In this document: piece by piece, positions 9,645 to 19,237 of the stretch | How the letters are laid out: each line of letters opens with the position of its first letter | How positions within the stretch are numbered: the stretch's first letter is position 1 | Assembly (NCBI RefSeq): GCF_003584165.1 | Contig: NZ_QXFJ01000023.1 | Span: forward strand, 124,001-188,000 | Length of the DNA stretch: 64,000 bases | From: Flagellimonas aequoris | GTDB lineage: Bacteria; Bacteroidota; Bacteroidia; Flavobacteriales; Flavobacteriaceae | Direction: 5' to 3' | Made by a program: the position numbers and the translations under genes | The notes under the pieces: generated by a model | The model's database searches: none | What the model saw: the letters and a program-made list of their open reading frames with translations, nothing else | What the model was told of the DNA's origin: nothing

Positions 9645-10097
9645 ATGCTTACATCTTTGGAACCCGAAGTACTAAAAATTCTTGCCAATACATCCCAATC
9701 CATTGAAACCCGTTTGGGTGAAATCTGCGAATTGTTGCGCAGCAATGTTTCATATTATGATTGGGTAGGGTTTTATTTCAAAAATGGCAACAAAGAGGAA
9801 TTGAAATTGGGACCCTATGCCGGTGCGCCCACTGATCATACCATTATTCCCTTTGGAAAAGGTATCTGCGGTCAAGTGGCCGTGAGCAACCAGAATTTTG
9901 TGGTACCCGATGTGGCAGCCCAGGATAACTACATTGCCTGCAGCATAACCGTTAAAGCAGAGATTGTGGTGCCTCTTTTTGTGAATGGTGAAAATGTGGG
10001 ACAAATCGATATTGATTCCAACACCCCAGATCCATTCACGGAGGCCGATGAACGCTTTTTGGAATTCGTGAACCGCGAAGTGGCCAAAATTCTGTAA
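9645..10097 (+). CDS. GAF-domain protein, free methionine-(R)-sulfoxide reductase-like
   Basis: 150 residues, a single GAF domain of the YebR/MsrC type. It has the FGKGICG and IACS segments holding Cys75 and Cys99, matching Cys94 and Cys118 (catalytic) of E. coli fRMsr, and the IDIDS strand. The position matching E. coli Cys84 is His65, so the usual resolving cysteine is missing. It could still reduce free Met-R-sulfoxide through another disulfide, or be a ligand-binding relative. The start was chosen from the promoter at 9599-9630; a frame from 9570 would add 25 unlikely residues. It stands alone, with purH 93 bases downstream. Confidence 0.8.
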   Translation: MLTSLEPEVLKILANTSQSIETRLGEICELLRSNVSYYDWVGFYFKNGNKEELKLGPYAGAPTDHTIIPFGKGICGQVAVSNQNFVVPDVAAQDNYIACSITVKAEIVVPLFVNGENVGQIDIDSNTPDPFTEADERFLEFVNREVAKIL

Positions 10098-10149
10098 AAC
10101 TTCTACTATTTTGTTGATAAACCGTTCTGCTTTTTCGTGACAAAAGGGG

Positions 10150-10157
10150 TAATTTTG
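10150..10157 (+). promoter_or_regulatory. -7 box before purH
   Basis: TAATTTTG matches TAnnTTTG and lies 33 bases before the purH ATG. The spacing to any -33 TTG is not ideal. No purine riboswitch-like structure was recognised in the 93-base gap. Confidence 0.45.
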
Positions 10158-10190
10158 TGCGCTTAATAAATTGATTCTAAGACACAGAAG

Positions 10191-11720
10191 ATGACTGCCA
10201 AAAAAGCCTCCGCCGCATTGATTTCCGTATTCCATAAAGATGGTCTGGAACCCATCGTTAAAAAACTGGACCAACTTGGGGTTACCCTTTATTCTACAGG
10301 GGGAACCGAGACCTTTATCCGTGATTTGGGTATTGATGTGGTTCCGGTCGAGGACGTGACCAGCTACCCTTCCATTTTAGGCGGACGTGTAAAGACGCTT
10401 CACCCGAAAGTTTTTGGTGGGATTTTGAACAGGCAGGACAATGAGAGTGATGTGGCCCAAATGAAGGAATTCGATATTCCGCAATTGGACATTGTGATCG
10501 TGGATCTTTATCCCTTCGAAAAAACAGTGGCCAGTGGGGCATCCGAGCAGGACATCATCGAAAAAATAGATATCGGGGGTATTTCCCTGATCAGGGCTGC
10601 CGCCAAAAACTTCAAGGACGTACTTTGCGTTTCCTCCATGGAAGATTACGCAGAGTTTTTGGAAATCATTTCCAAAGGAAATGGCGCCACCACTTTGGAA
10701 GAACGCAAGCGATTTGCCGCCAAGGCATTCAATGTTTCTTCACATTATGACACTGCCATTTTCAACTATTTCAACAAGGACCAAGAAGAAGCCGTGTTGA
10801 AAATCAGTGAAACCAAAGGTCAAGTATTGCGATATGGTGAAAACCCACACCAGAAAGGGTATTTCTTCGGTGATTTTGAGGCCATGTTCACCAAATTGCA
10901 TGGCAAGGAGCTTTCATACAACAACCTTTTGGATGTGGATGCCGCGGTAAACCTCATCGGCGAATTCAAAAATGACGATCCAACTTTTGCCATCCTAAAA
11001 CACAACAATGCCTGTGGTTTGGCTACGCGAAGCACCATCAAACAAGCTTATGTGGATGCCTTGGCAGGAGATCCCGTTTCTGCGTTTGGAGGTATTTTGA
11101 TTTCCAATGTTGAAATTGATAAGCCTACTGCGGAAGAAATCCACGACCTTTTTTGTGAAGTGGTCATTGCTCCCAGTTATTCCGACGAGGCATTGGAAAT
11201 TTTGAAAGGCAAAAAGAACAGGATTATTTTGGTCCAGAATGAAATACAGCTTCCCGAAACTTTGGTTCGCACTTGTTTGAACGGTGTTTTGGTTCAAGAC
11301 AAGGATTCCAAAACTGATGCCAAGGAAGACTTGACCCCAGTAACGGATAAAAAACCGACCGCTGAAGAAATCGAAGACCTATTGTTCGCTTCCAAATTGT
11401 GCAAACACACCAAGAGCAACACCATTGTATTGGCCAAAAACAAACAGTTGTGTGCCAGTGGAACCGGACAGACTTCAAGGGTGGATGCATTGAACCAAGC
11501 CATCCATAAGGCACAATCCTTCAATTTTGATCTTAATGGTGCCGTTATGGCCAGTGATGCCTTCTTCCCATTCCCTGATTGTGTGGAGATTGCGGACAAT
11601 GCAGGTATTAAAAGTGTGATCCAACCGGGGGGGTCCATCAAGGACCAATTGAGCATTGATTATTGCAATGAAAATGGAATGGCCATGGTGATGACAGGTA
11701 CTAGACATTTTAAACATTAA
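10191..11720 (+). CDS. purH: Bifunctional AICAR formyltransferase / IMP cyclohydrolase
   Basis: 509 residues, the usual length. It catalyses the last two steps of purine synthesis, AICAR to FAICAR to IMP, in the cytoplasm. The N-terminal MGS-like cyclohydrolase domain has STGGTETFIRDLG and the GGRVKTLHPKVFGG signature. The C-terminal transformylase domain has the LRYGENPHQ motif, the Lys-His pair in FAILKHNNACGLA, and GAVMASDAFFPFPD. It ends VMTGTRHFKH. It precedes the mreB run by 55 bases; whether they share a transcript is unclear. Confidence 0.97.
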   Translation: MTAKKASAALISVFHKDGLEPIVKKLDQLGVTLYSTGGTETFIRDLGIDVVPVEDVTSYPSILGGRVKTLHPKVFGGILNRQDNESDVAQMKEFDIPQLDIVIVDLYPFEKTVASGASEQDIIEKIDIGGISLIRAAAKNFKDVLCVSSMEDYAEFLEIISKGNGATTLEERKRFAAKAFNVSSHYDTAIFNYFNKDQEEAVLKISETKGQVLRYGENPHQKGYFFGDFEAMFTKLHGKELSYNNLLDVDAAVNLIGEFKNDDPTFAILKHNNACGLATRSTIKQAYVDALAGDPVSAFGGILISNVEIDKPTAEEIHDLFCEVVIAPSYSDEALEILKGKKNRIILVQNEIQLPETLVRTCLNGVLVQDKDSKTDAKEDLTPVTDKKPTAEEIEDLLFASKLCKHTKSNTIVLAKNKQLCASGTGQTSRVDALNQAIHKAQSFNFDLNGAVMASDAFFPFPDCVEIADNAGIKSVIQPGGSIKDQLSIDYCNENGMAMVMTGTRHFKH

Positions 11721-11775
11721 TTTTAGTACTTTAGCCGATAATTTTTACCGTTAATCCGAAAATAGACGCTTTTGT

Positions 11776-12804
11776 ATGGGATTTTTTGATTTCATGACCG
11801 AGGAGATTGCTATTGACCTTGGTACTGCAAACACCCTGATCATCCACTTGGACAAAGTGGTTGTGGACAGTCCTTCCATTGTGGCAAGGGACCGTGTGTC
11901 AGGAAAAATAATCGCGGTAGGCCGCGAAGCCAATATGATGCAGGGGAAGACCCATGAAAACATCAAGACCATACGACCGTTAAAGGACGGGGTTATCGCC
12001 GACTTTGATGCTTCGGAAAAGATGATCAATATGTTCATCAAGAATATTCCGGCCCTGAAGAAAAAATGGTTCCCACCTGCCCTTCGTATGGTCATCTGTA
12101 TCCCGTCCGGCATTACCGAAGTGGAAATGCGCGCAGTTCGTGAATCCGCAGAAAGAGTAAACGGCAAGGAGGTCTATTTGATCCACGAGCCCATGGCCGC
12201 TGCCATTGGTATCGGGTTGGACATTATGCAGCCCAAAGGGAACATGATCGTGGATATCGGTGGAGGAACTACGGAGATTGCCGTAATTGCCCTAGGAGGT
12301 ATCGTATGCGACAAATCGGTGAAAATTGCAGGTGACGTTTTCACGAACGACATCATCTATTATATGCGTACGCAACACAACCTATATGTAGGCGAAACAA
12401 CTGCCGAGGCCATAAAAATAGAAATCGGTTCCGCTACGGAAGACCTGAAATCCCCACCTGATGACAAAAGTATCCAAGGACGTGACTTGCTCACCGGTAA
12501 GCCCAAACAGGTACAGGTTTCTTATAGGGAAATTGCCAAAGCACTCGATAAGAGCATTTTAAGGGTAGAGGATGCCGTGATGGAAACCTTATCACAAACC
12601 CCACCTGAATTGGCAGCGGACATTTATAACACCGGTATCTATTTGGCCGGAGGAGGTTCCATGCTAAGAGGGTTGGACAGAAGGCTCTCCCAAAAAACGG
12701 ATCTTCCCGTTTACATTGCCGAAGACCCGTTGAGAGCTGTAGTGCGTGGTACAGGAATCGCCCTGAAAAATTTGGAGCGCTATAAAAGTATTTTAATAAA
12801 ATAG
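11776..12804 (+). CDS. mreB: Rod shape-determining actin homologue MreB
   Basis: 342 residues. An actin-fold ATPase forming membrane-bound filaments that position cell-wall synthesis. Visible are the N-terminal phosphate loop AIDLGTANTLI, phosphate 2 DIGGGTTEIAVIALGG, and the adenosine motif YLAGGGSMLRGLDRRL. It begins the mreB-mreC-mreD-PBP2-rodA elongasome run; mreC follows after 64 bases. The first residues MGFFDFMTEE could act as a short membrane-targeting segment. Confidence 0.97.
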   Translation: MGFFDFMTEEIAIDLGTANTLIIHLDKVVVDSPSIVARDRVSGKIIAVGREANMMQGKTHENIKTIRPLKDGVIADFDASEKMINMFIKNIPALKKKWFPPALRMVICIPSGITEVEMRAVRESAERVNGKEVYLIHEPMAAAIGIGLDIMQPKGNMIVDIGGGTTEIAVIALGGIVCDKSVKIAGDVFTNDIIYYMRTQHNLYVGETTAEAIKIEIGSATEDLKSPPDDKSIQGRDLLTGKPKQVQVSYREIAKALDKSILRVEDAVMETLSQTPPELAADIYNTGIYLAGGGSMLRGLDRRLSQKTDLPVYIAEDPLRAVVRGTGIALKNLERYKSILIK

Positions 12805-12868
12805 ACCTGTCTTTTGGACAGTTCTGTTACTTTGTAGGTATTCAAACCTTACTTAACGATACGATTGC

Positions 12869-13684
12869 ATGCAACGCATCATCAACTTTATTTTACGCTA
12901 TAGAAATGCTTTTCTTTACAGTTTTCTTGCGCTCATTTCGTTGGTGATGACCGTTCGGTCGCATTCCTATCATCAATCCAAATTCTTCAATTCCTCCAAG
13001 TGGTTGTCCGGTAGTATTTATGGAACGGGGGCGGATATCTCGTCCTACTTTGGACTACGTGAAGAAAACCAAAGGTTGGTACAAGAAAATGAGCGTTTAC
13101 GAAGAATGCTTTTCAACACCCAATTTGATACCATCCCTAGCCTCGATTCCACTTATGTGGAATATGGGGTTTTGAGTGCCAAACTCATCAAGAACAGTTT
13201 TTCATCGCCCCGAAACTATCTGACCATTGACAAGGGCCGTAATGATGGAGTAAAGCAAGATATGGGTGTCATCACCACCAAAGGTATTCTGGGTATCATC
13301 GAAAATGTATCGAACAATTTTTCCACGGTACAGAGTGTGCTCAACACCAAATCGAACATCAATGCCAAGATAAAAGGCACCAACTACTTTGGTTCCTTGA
13401 TATGGAATACAGAAGACTATACCACCGCCCAATTGGTGGACATCCCCAGACTGGTCCCGCTGGTTGTGGGCGATACTATTGTTACGGGAGGTATGTCCAG
13501 CATATTTCCTGAGAACATTCCTATCGGCGTCATCAAAAAATATGACCTCAACGCCTCGCGAAGCTTTTACAATATTGATGTGGAACTGTTCAACGACATG
13601 GCCAACATCAAGAACGTATATTTGATAGAGAACCGGAACAAGAAAGAAATCGAAGAATTAGAGAATAGGACCCTGAATGAATAA
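12869..13684 (+). CDS. mreC: Rod shape-determining protein MreC
   Basis: 271 residues. One N-terminal TM helix (about 10-25) is followed by a coiled coil (about 60-85, REENQRLVQENERLRRML) and the two beta domains of MreC (KNSFSSPRNYLTIDKG through GVIKK). It links MreB to periplasmic PBP2 in the elongasome. The end overlaps mreD by 8 bases, so the two are probably translationally coupled. Confidence 0.93.
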   Translation: MQRIINFILRYRNAFLYSFLALISLVMTVRSHSYHQSKFFNSSKWLSGSIYGTGADISSYFGLREENQRLVQENERLRRMLFNTQFDTIPSLDSTYVEYGVLSAKLIKNSFSSPRNYLTIDKGRNDGVKQDMGVITTKGILGIIENVSNNFSTVQSVLNTKSNINAKIKGTNYFGSLIWNTEDYTTAQLVDIPRLVPLVVGDTIVTGGMSSIFPENIPIGVIKKYDLNASRSFYNIDVELFNDMANIKNVYLIENRNKKEIEELENRTLNE

Positions 13685-14183
13685 CACGATCTTTATAAAT
13701 ATTTTCCGTTTTGTGTTATTGATCCTGACCCAGGTCCTGATTTTCAACAACCTGAATTTTATGGGTTTCATCAACCCGATGGTCTACGTCATATTTTTCT
13801 ACTGGTACCCCATTAAAGGCAACCGCGCCCTCTTTATGGTCATTGCTTTTTTGTTGGGTTTCATCATCGATATTTTTTCCGATACCATGGCCCTGAATGC
13901 CTTGGCTTCTTTAACCATTGCGTACGCCCGTCCGGTGTTGATGCGATTCTGTTTTGGGGTCAATTATGAGTTTCAGAATTTCAGTTTTAAGAATACCACC
14001 AATATCCAAAGAGTGACCCTTTTGGCCTTGATGGTACTCATTCATCATTTGATATTCTTTTCGCTGGAAATTTTAAGTATTGCCCATATCCTTTTAATTT
14101 TGAAAAAGGTTTTTGCCACAGGTATCGTAACTTTAATACTTTGTACACTGTTTAGCTCACTTTTTAGTCCTAAAAGTGAATAA
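13677..14183 (+). CDS. mreD: Rod shape-determining membrane protein MreD
   Basis: 168 residues with five to six hydrophobic segments and a conserved-looking FLLGFIIDIFSDTMALNALASL stretch (residues 59-80), typical of MreD. An integral inner-membrane partner of MreC. It starts within the end of mreC and is followed by the PBP2 gene 56 bases on. The assignment rests on topology and on its place in the operon. Confidence 0.9.
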   Translation: MNNTIFINIFRFVLLILTQVLIFNNLNFMGFINPMVYVIFFYWYPIKGNRALFMVIAFLLGFIIDIFSDTMALNALASLTIAYARPVLMRFCFGVNYEFQNFSFKNTTNIQRVTLLALMVLIHHLIFFSLEILSIAHILLILKKVFATGIVTLILCTLFSSLFSPKSE

Positions 14184-14239
14184 TTTTGAAACTGCGTCGT
14201 TGGATATAAAGGGCTAGGGGTCTACAAATCTGGTCGAGT

Positions 14240-16108
14240 ATGAAAAAATTGTTATTGTCATCGGTTGTCGTCATTATTGGGTTCACCTTTATTGGGAGAT
14301 TATCCTATTTGCAATTGTTCCGTTTTTCGCCCGACCAAATATTGGACGATCCTGCCATCAAAAAAATATATGATTACCCGGAACGGGGATATATCTATGA
14401 CCGGGATGGAAAATTAATGGTGGGGAACCAACCTGCCTATGATGTCATGGTCATCCCACGAGAAGTAAAGCCTCTGGATACCGTGGAGTTTTGTCAACTT
14501 TTGGGAATCAACAAGTTGGAATTCCTGAGCAAAATGGAAAAGGCAAGAATATATTCCCCTAGGCTACCTTCGGTTTTGGTTCCTCAGCTATCCAAAGAAG
14601 ATTATGCCAAACTTCAGGAGAAAATGCGCCACTATGTTGGATTCTATATCCAAAAAAGGTCGTTACGGTATTACAATACCCATAGTGCGGCAAATGTTTT
14701 GGGCTATATCAGTGAAGTAAACGAAGGAGACCTGCAAAACAATCCCTATTACGTTGCCGGTGAACTAAAGGGACGAACTGGCATTGAAATGGAGTATGAG
14801 GAAATCCTCCGTGGGCGAAAGGGAGTGAAACACATCCAAAAAGATCGTTTTAACAGGGATATTGGTCCGTACAAAAATGGAAAACTGGATACCCTGCCCA
14901 AACAAGGCAAGGAAATCCACATTACCTTGGACAAAGAACTCCAGGAATACGGGGAAAAACTGATGCACGGCAAGAGAGGAGGCATTGTGGCCATAGAACC
15001 CAAAACAGGGGAAATTTTGGCCATGATTTCGGGTCCCACCTACGACCCGGCCCTTTTGGTGGGAAGGGAGCGTTCCAAAAATTATAGCAAACTCCATTAC
15101 GATACCATATCCAAACCCACCTGGGATCGTTCCATCTTGGCCCAACCCTCACCAGGATCCCCTTTTAAAACACTGAATGCCCTGATAGCCCTCCAGGAAG
15201 GTGTTATAGACCCTAGCACGAAGTTTAGGTGTTACCATGGCTTTTACGTGGGCAATACATTACGGGGCTGCCATTGCGGAGGTGGTGTCCGTGATTTGAA
15301 CTCGGGAATTTACCAATCCTGCAATGCCTATTTTGCTGGGGTTTTCAGAAAAATATACGACAAATATAGCACTACGGACGAAGGCATGGATGTATGGGAC
15401 AAGCACATCAAAAGTTTTGGTCTTGGCGATTATTTGGGCACTGACCTTCCCACGGGTGCACCGGGAAGAATTCCGGATAAGGAATATTATGACAAATGGT
15501 ACGGGGATGGTAGATGGGCCGCCTCCACGATCATTTCCAATTCCATTGGGCAAGGTGAAGTTGCCGCCACTCCCCTTCAATTAGCCAATATGACAGCGGC
15601 AATTGCAAATCGCGGTTACTTCTATACCCCACATGTGATAAAAAGTTTTGGGAATTCTGGCGCCATCGATCCCAAGTTTACAACACCCCATTATACAACC
15701 ATAGACCGGAAATATTTTGAGCCGGTCATTCACGGCATGGCAGACGTATACAATTATGGAACGGCCAGATGGCTTAAGATTCCGGGAATTGATATAGCTG
15801 GTAAAACAGGCACGGTAGAAAACTATATCCGGGTGGATGGTGAACGTATGCAACTCACGGATCATTCCGTTTTTGTTGCCTTTGCCCCTGTTGAAAATCC
15901 ACAGATTGCACTGGCCGTATATATTGAAAACGGATATTTCGGTGCCCGTTATGCAGGTCATATTGCGTCCCTTCTGATTGAAAAATACATCAAGGGAGAA
16001 ATAACCCGGAAAGATTTGGAGACACGGATGTTGGAAAAAACCTTGGAACATGAATACGCCAAACCCTATACTGGCGAACCTTTCAAGATAAACGAATATG
16101 TCTGGTAA
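14240..16108 (+). CDS. mrdA: Penicillin-binding protein 2 (elongasome transpeptidase)
   Basis: 622 residues. One N-terminal TM anchor, a PBP dimerisation/pedestal domain (with RGYIYDRDGKLMVGNQPAYDV), then the transpeptidase domain with SPFK as the SxxK nucleophile motif (GSPFKTLNAL), SCN as SxN (QSCNAYFAG), and KTG in AGKTGTVEN. It crosslinks lateral peptidoglycan together with RodA. The last 11 bases overlap rodA. The second motif and its flanks contain several Cys (RGCHCGGG), which is a little unusual but lies outside the catalytic motifs. Confidence 0.96.
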   Translation: MKKLLLSSVVVIIGFTFIGRLSYLQLFRFSPDQILDDPAIKKIYDYPERGYIYDRDGKLMVGNQPAYDVMVIPREVKPLDTVEFCQLLGINKLEFLSKMEKARIYSPRLPSVLVPQLSKEDYAKLQEKMRHYVGFYIQKRSLRYYNTHSAANVLGYISEVNEGDLQNNPYYVAGELKGRTGIEMEYEEILRGRKGVKHIQKDRFNRDIGPYKNGKLDTLPKQGKEIHITLDKELQEYGEKLMHGKRGGIVAIEPKTGEILAMISGPTYDPALLVGRERSKNYSKLHYDTISKPTWDRSILAQPSPGSPFKTLNALIALQEGVIDPSTKFRCYHGFYVGNTLRGCHCGGGVRDLNSGIYQSCNAYFAGVFRKIYDKYSTTDEGMDVWDKHIKSFGLGDYLGTDLPTGAPGRIPDKEYYDKWYGDGRWAASTIISNSIGQGEVAATPLQLANMTAAIANRGYFYTPHVIKSFGNSGAIDPKFTTPHYTTIDRKYFEPVIHGMADVYNYGTARWLKIPGIDIAGKTGTVENYIRVDGERMQLTDHSVFVAFAPVENPQIALAVYIENGYFGARYAGHIASLLIEKYIKGEITRKDLETRMLEKTLEHEYAKPYTGEPFKINEYVW

Positions 16109-17381
16109 AGGCCCTTTTGGTAGGATAGATTGGATTACGGTAATCCTTTATGTTTTGTTGGTCTTCATTGGATGGATCAATATTTATTCCACTTCGCTGA
16201 GCGATACGGCCACTTCCATCTTTGACTTTTCCACCCTATATGGGAAACAGCTCTTTTTTATTGGATTGGCCTTTCTAGGAATCATTTTTGTTCTTTTTGT
16301 TGAATCCAGTTTTTTTGAACGGTTTGCCTCTATTTTCTACGTGGTTTCCATTGTTTTGCTCTTGGGGCTTTTTGTTTTTGGGAAAAAAATTGCAGGGGCC
16401 ACCTCTTGGTACGATCTGGGCTTTTTTAATTTTCAGCCTTCGGAGCTTGCCAAGGTAACCACCGCCTTGGCCTTGGCCAAATTTTTAAGTGATATCCAAA
16501 CCGATATCCGTAGCGGCAAACATCAACTATATGCCCTTACCATCATACTATTGCCCGCCCTGTTGATCTTACCTCAACCCGATCCAGGAAGTGCCCTCAT
16601 CTATTTCTCATTGTTTTTTGTGCTTTTTAGGGAAGGTTTTCCACTATATTATCTCGGAATTCTATTGGTCATTGTGTTATTATTTGCCACTACCTTGATG
16701 TTCGGAACCGTGTGGGTGGTCATTGGATTAATAACCCTCGCCCTTTTGGTATATACGTTCAAAAAAGCAACGCTAAAAATTCCCGTGCTCCCCGTAATCG
16801 GTGTCATTGTGGTTTCTACCTTGTTCTCACTATCGGTAAACTTTGTGTTCGAAAAAGTATTTGAACAACGGCATAGGGACCGTTTTGCGCTCTGGTTGGG
16901 CTTGGAAAAGGATGAGAAGAAACTGGAGGAAATAAGAAAGACCATCGGGTACAACACCTATCAGTCCGAAAAGGCCATTGAGTCCGGTGGTTTTTTTGGC
17001 AAGGGATTTTTGGAGGGCACACGTACCAAAGGGGATTTCGTACCTGAGCAGCATAGCGATTACATATTCAGTTCTGTGGGCGAAGAATGGGGCTTTTTGG
17101 GTACCACCACAGTAATCCTCCTATTTTCGTTCTTCTTTTTACGGTTGATTCACATCGCCGAAAGGCAAAAAAGTGATTTCAGCCGCATGTACGGTTACGG
17201 GGTAATATCCCTATTGGTCTTTCATTATTTCATCAATATTGGAATGGTAATCGGTCTTTTGCCTACTATTGGGGTTCCCTTACCTTTCTTTAGTTATGGC
17301 GGCTCTGGACTTATCTTTTTCAGTATGCTGCTGTTTATCTTCCTAAAACTGGACTCGAATCGTTTAAAGGACGGCATCTAA
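16098..17381 (+). CDS. rodA: Peptidoglycan glycosyltransferase RodA
   Basis: 427 residues with about ten TM segments, SEDS family. Visible are FNFQPSELAKV, QPDPGSALIY, a long periplasmic loop with DFVPEQHSDYIFSSVGEEWGF, and the C-terminal PFFSYGGSGLIF signature. It polymerises glycan strands with PBP2. It overlaps the PBP2 gene by 11 bases; its last 4 bases overlap the convergent nuclease gene. Confidence 0.96.
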   Translation: MSGKGPFGRIDWITVILYVLLVFIGWINIYSTSLSDTATSIFDFSTLYGKQLFFIGLAFLGIIFVLFVESSFFERFASIFYVVSIVLLLGLFVFGKKIAGATSWYDLGFFNFQPSELAKVTTALALAKFLSDIQTDIRSGKHQLYALTIILLPALLILPQPDPGSALIYFSLFFVLFREGFPLYYLGILLVIVLLFATTLMFGTVWVVIGLITLALLVYTFKKATLKIPVLPVIGVIVVSTLFSLSVNFVFEKVFEQRHRDRFALWLGLEKDEKKLEEIRKTIGYNTYQSEKAIESGGFFGKGFLEGTRTKGDFVPEQHSDYIFSSVGEEWGFLGTTTVILLFSFFFLRLIHIAERQKSDFSRMYGYGVISLLVFHYFINIGMVIGLLPTIGVPLPFFSYGGSGLIFFSMLLFIFLKLDSNRLKDGI

Positions 17382-18175
17382 AATTTCCATCCGGAAGCAT
17401 CCACGTTTTGTTCCCTTTCTTCTTGCCAAGCCTTGGGTTGTTTTTGAAAGAAATCGATTCCTGTTCTTTCTTCCAACGTATCGATGGGGACCAAAAAACT
17501 CTGCAATGGAGCATTACTTTCAGTGGCCGGCATCAAAAATGCCAACGTCTGCGCAGCATTTCCATCACCCTTAAGAACAATCTTATAAAAGTATCTGGGC
17601 ACATCTACATCCTCCTCCCCGATTTCCTCTAGACCCTCTTCGAGCACACCTCCTGTGATAATGATCAAATCACCGTATTTTTTGCACCACCTACGCACTT
17701 GTTGCTCCAGGCGGTTCCATACCCCTGCATTGAAATCCTTGTCCTGTGGGCTTATATTGCTGGTATAAAAGGTCTCATTATAGGCAAACTCTGAAAAGCG
17801 GCGGTCCCCTGCCGGACATAAATGTCCACGGTCGTAACCGGAACCCCGATAGTTTCTCCAATCGGCTGATTTGGTGGGCACCAAGGGATCTTCGATAAAA
17901 TAGGGACGCTTGCGGTCATCGTAAGTAAGCTGGCTCTTTTTGAGTTCATAGGCCACCCATTCTGCCTGCTCATAAGGTTCATTGTACGAAAGGGAAAAGA
18001 ATTCGTGATGTACTACCTCACCCGTGGTGGAACTAGGCAAAAAATCCATTTCAATCACATCCTCTCCCGAACTATTGGGATTTGAATATGTGGCCGGAGT
18101 ATAAAAATTTTCGAACAGCCAAAAGCCGATCAAACATAATGCAAAAAGAATGGCATAGAGTGTCTTTCTCTTCAT
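17378..18175 (-). CDS. DNA/RNA non-specific endonuclease (NUC1 family), membrane-anchored or secreted
   Basis: 265 residues. An N-terminal hydrophobic helix (about 5-22) suggests export. The nuclease domain carries the DRGH motif in YDRGHLCPAGD, with His as general base, and the metal-binding Asn in VWNRLEQQVR. It probably degrades nucleic acid outside the cytoplasm for nutrition or defence. It is convergent with rodA, overlapping 4 bases, and stands alone. No immunity gene or secretion tag was seen, so a toxin role is not supported. Confidence 0.9.
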   Translation of the reverse strand: MKRKTLYAILFALCLIGFWLFENFYTPATYSNPNSSGEDVIEMDFLPSSTTGEVVHHEFFSLSYNEPYEQAEWVAYELKKSQLTYDDRKRPYFIEDPLVPTKSADWRNYRGSGYDRGHLCPAGDRRFSEFAYNETFYTSNISPQDKDFNAGVWNRLEQQVRRWCKKYGDLIIITGGVLEEGLEEIGEEDVDVPRYFYKIVLKGDGNAAQTLAFLMPATESNAPLQSFLVPIDTLEERTGIDFFQKQPKAWQEEREQNVDASGWKF

Positions 18176-18281
18176 CGATAATCTTTAAGCACACAAAACT
18201 AAATAAAATTGAAGGAGCTGTTTTGGCCAACATCAATTGAATTGTCATTACTTTTATACAACATCATAAGTTGCTTTCCCG

Positions 18282-19175
18282 ATGATCACCAAACAGATAT
18301 TCCCTCTAAAATACATTTTTAATGAAATCAAGATTTCCCTACTTATTGTCACGCTCATTGGATTAGTGGTAGATATCCTTCCTATTTTTTTTTCTGATTT
18401 TTTGCCTGACATTCCAATTTCAATAGCAACTACACTGGGTATTGCGATATCGATTTTGATTTCTTTTAAAGTAAACCAATCCTATGACAGATGGTGGGAA
18501 GCCCGCAAAGTATGGGGAGAGATCGTAAACGACTCCCGTACGTTGGTTTTACAATTAAAAATGTATACGGAACCCGACGATCCCGTGATCAAGAGCATGG
18601 CTTATAGACAAATTGCATGGTGTTACTCCTTGGGACAATCTCTAAGAAAGATGGATCCATTTAAAAATTTGGGCGGGTTGATCTCGGATTCAGAACTGGA
18701 ACATTTACAATCGCAAAAAAATGTCCCCTTGGGCATTCTCAATTTTCAGACCGATTCCATTAAAAAACAATATGACGAAGGAAAATTGGATGGCTTTTCC
18801 AGATTACAAATGGAAGGAACTCTGGCACGACTAACTGCATCAATGGGGAAGTGTGAGCGCATCAAAAATACGGTGTTCCCGACCACATACCGGAAAGGCC
18901 TGCATTTGGCCATTTACCTATTCGTTATTTTTCTGGCCATGTCGGAACCGCTTCGTTTAGTGGTAGTATTGGAGGTTTTTATTTTGGTCATTATCTCTAT
19001 GGTTTTCTTTTTTCTTGAAAAAGCCGCCTTTAGATTACAAGACCCTTTTGAAAATCAACCAACCGATACTCCAGTAACCTCCATAGCAAGGACCATCGAC
19101 ATCAACCTTCGACAACTTTTGGACGAAACCGACTTGCCCAAACCTATTGAATCCAACGATTTTTACATTATGTAA
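18282..19175 (+). CDS. Bestrophin-family ion channel
   Basis: 297 residues, close to bacterial bestrophins (YneE type). Four main hydrophobic segments (about 18-35, 45-65, 205-225, 230-250), the conserved SFKVNQSYDRWWEARKVWGE region (residues 64-83), and RTIDINLRQLLDE near the end. Bacterial homologues form pentameric, cation-leaning channels. Single gene; a near-consensus box TACTTTTA lies at 18249-18256, and a strong terminator follows the stop. Confidence 0.88.
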   Translation: MITKQIFPLKYIFNEIKISLLIVTLIGLVVDILPIFFSDFLPDIPISIATTLGIAISILISFKVNQSYDRWWEARKVWGEIVNDSRTLVLQLKMYTEPDDPVIKSMAYRQIAWCYSLGQSLRKMDPFKNLGGLISDSELEHLQSQKNVPLGILNFQTDSIKKQYDEGKLDGFSRLQMEGTLARLTASMGKCERIKNTVFPTTYRKGLHLAIYLFVIFLAMSEPLRLVVVLEVFILVIISMVFFFLEKAAFRLQDPFENQPTDTPVTSIARTIDINLRQLLDETDLPKPIESNDFYIM

Positions 19176-19186
19176 TCTCTGGCCAT

Positions 19187-19220
19187 AAAAAAACCGACTC
19201 TTTTTGGAGTCGGCTTTTCT
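19187..19220. terminator. Bidirectional terminator
   Basis: Stem CCGACTC (19194-19200) pairs with GAGTCGG (19207-19213), loop TTTTTG, flanked by an A run on the left and T-rich sequence on the right. It separates the convergent bestrophin and tail-specific protease genes. Confidence 0.85.
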
Positions 19221-19237
19221 TTATTTCGAGAAATTGG

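Noticed and set aside
12805..12840. CTGTC-TTTTG-GACAG hairpin between mreB and mreC
   Set aside because: Only five pairs and no T run; a terminator there would split the elongasome run.
14181..14188. TAATTTTG box at the end of mreD
   Set aside because: It coincides with the stop codon and the spacing suggests chance; there is no good -33 element.
17378..18175. Nuclease as a toxin of a competition or defence system
   Set aside because: No secretion domain, repeat region or immunity gene is nearby; it is a simple exported nuclease.
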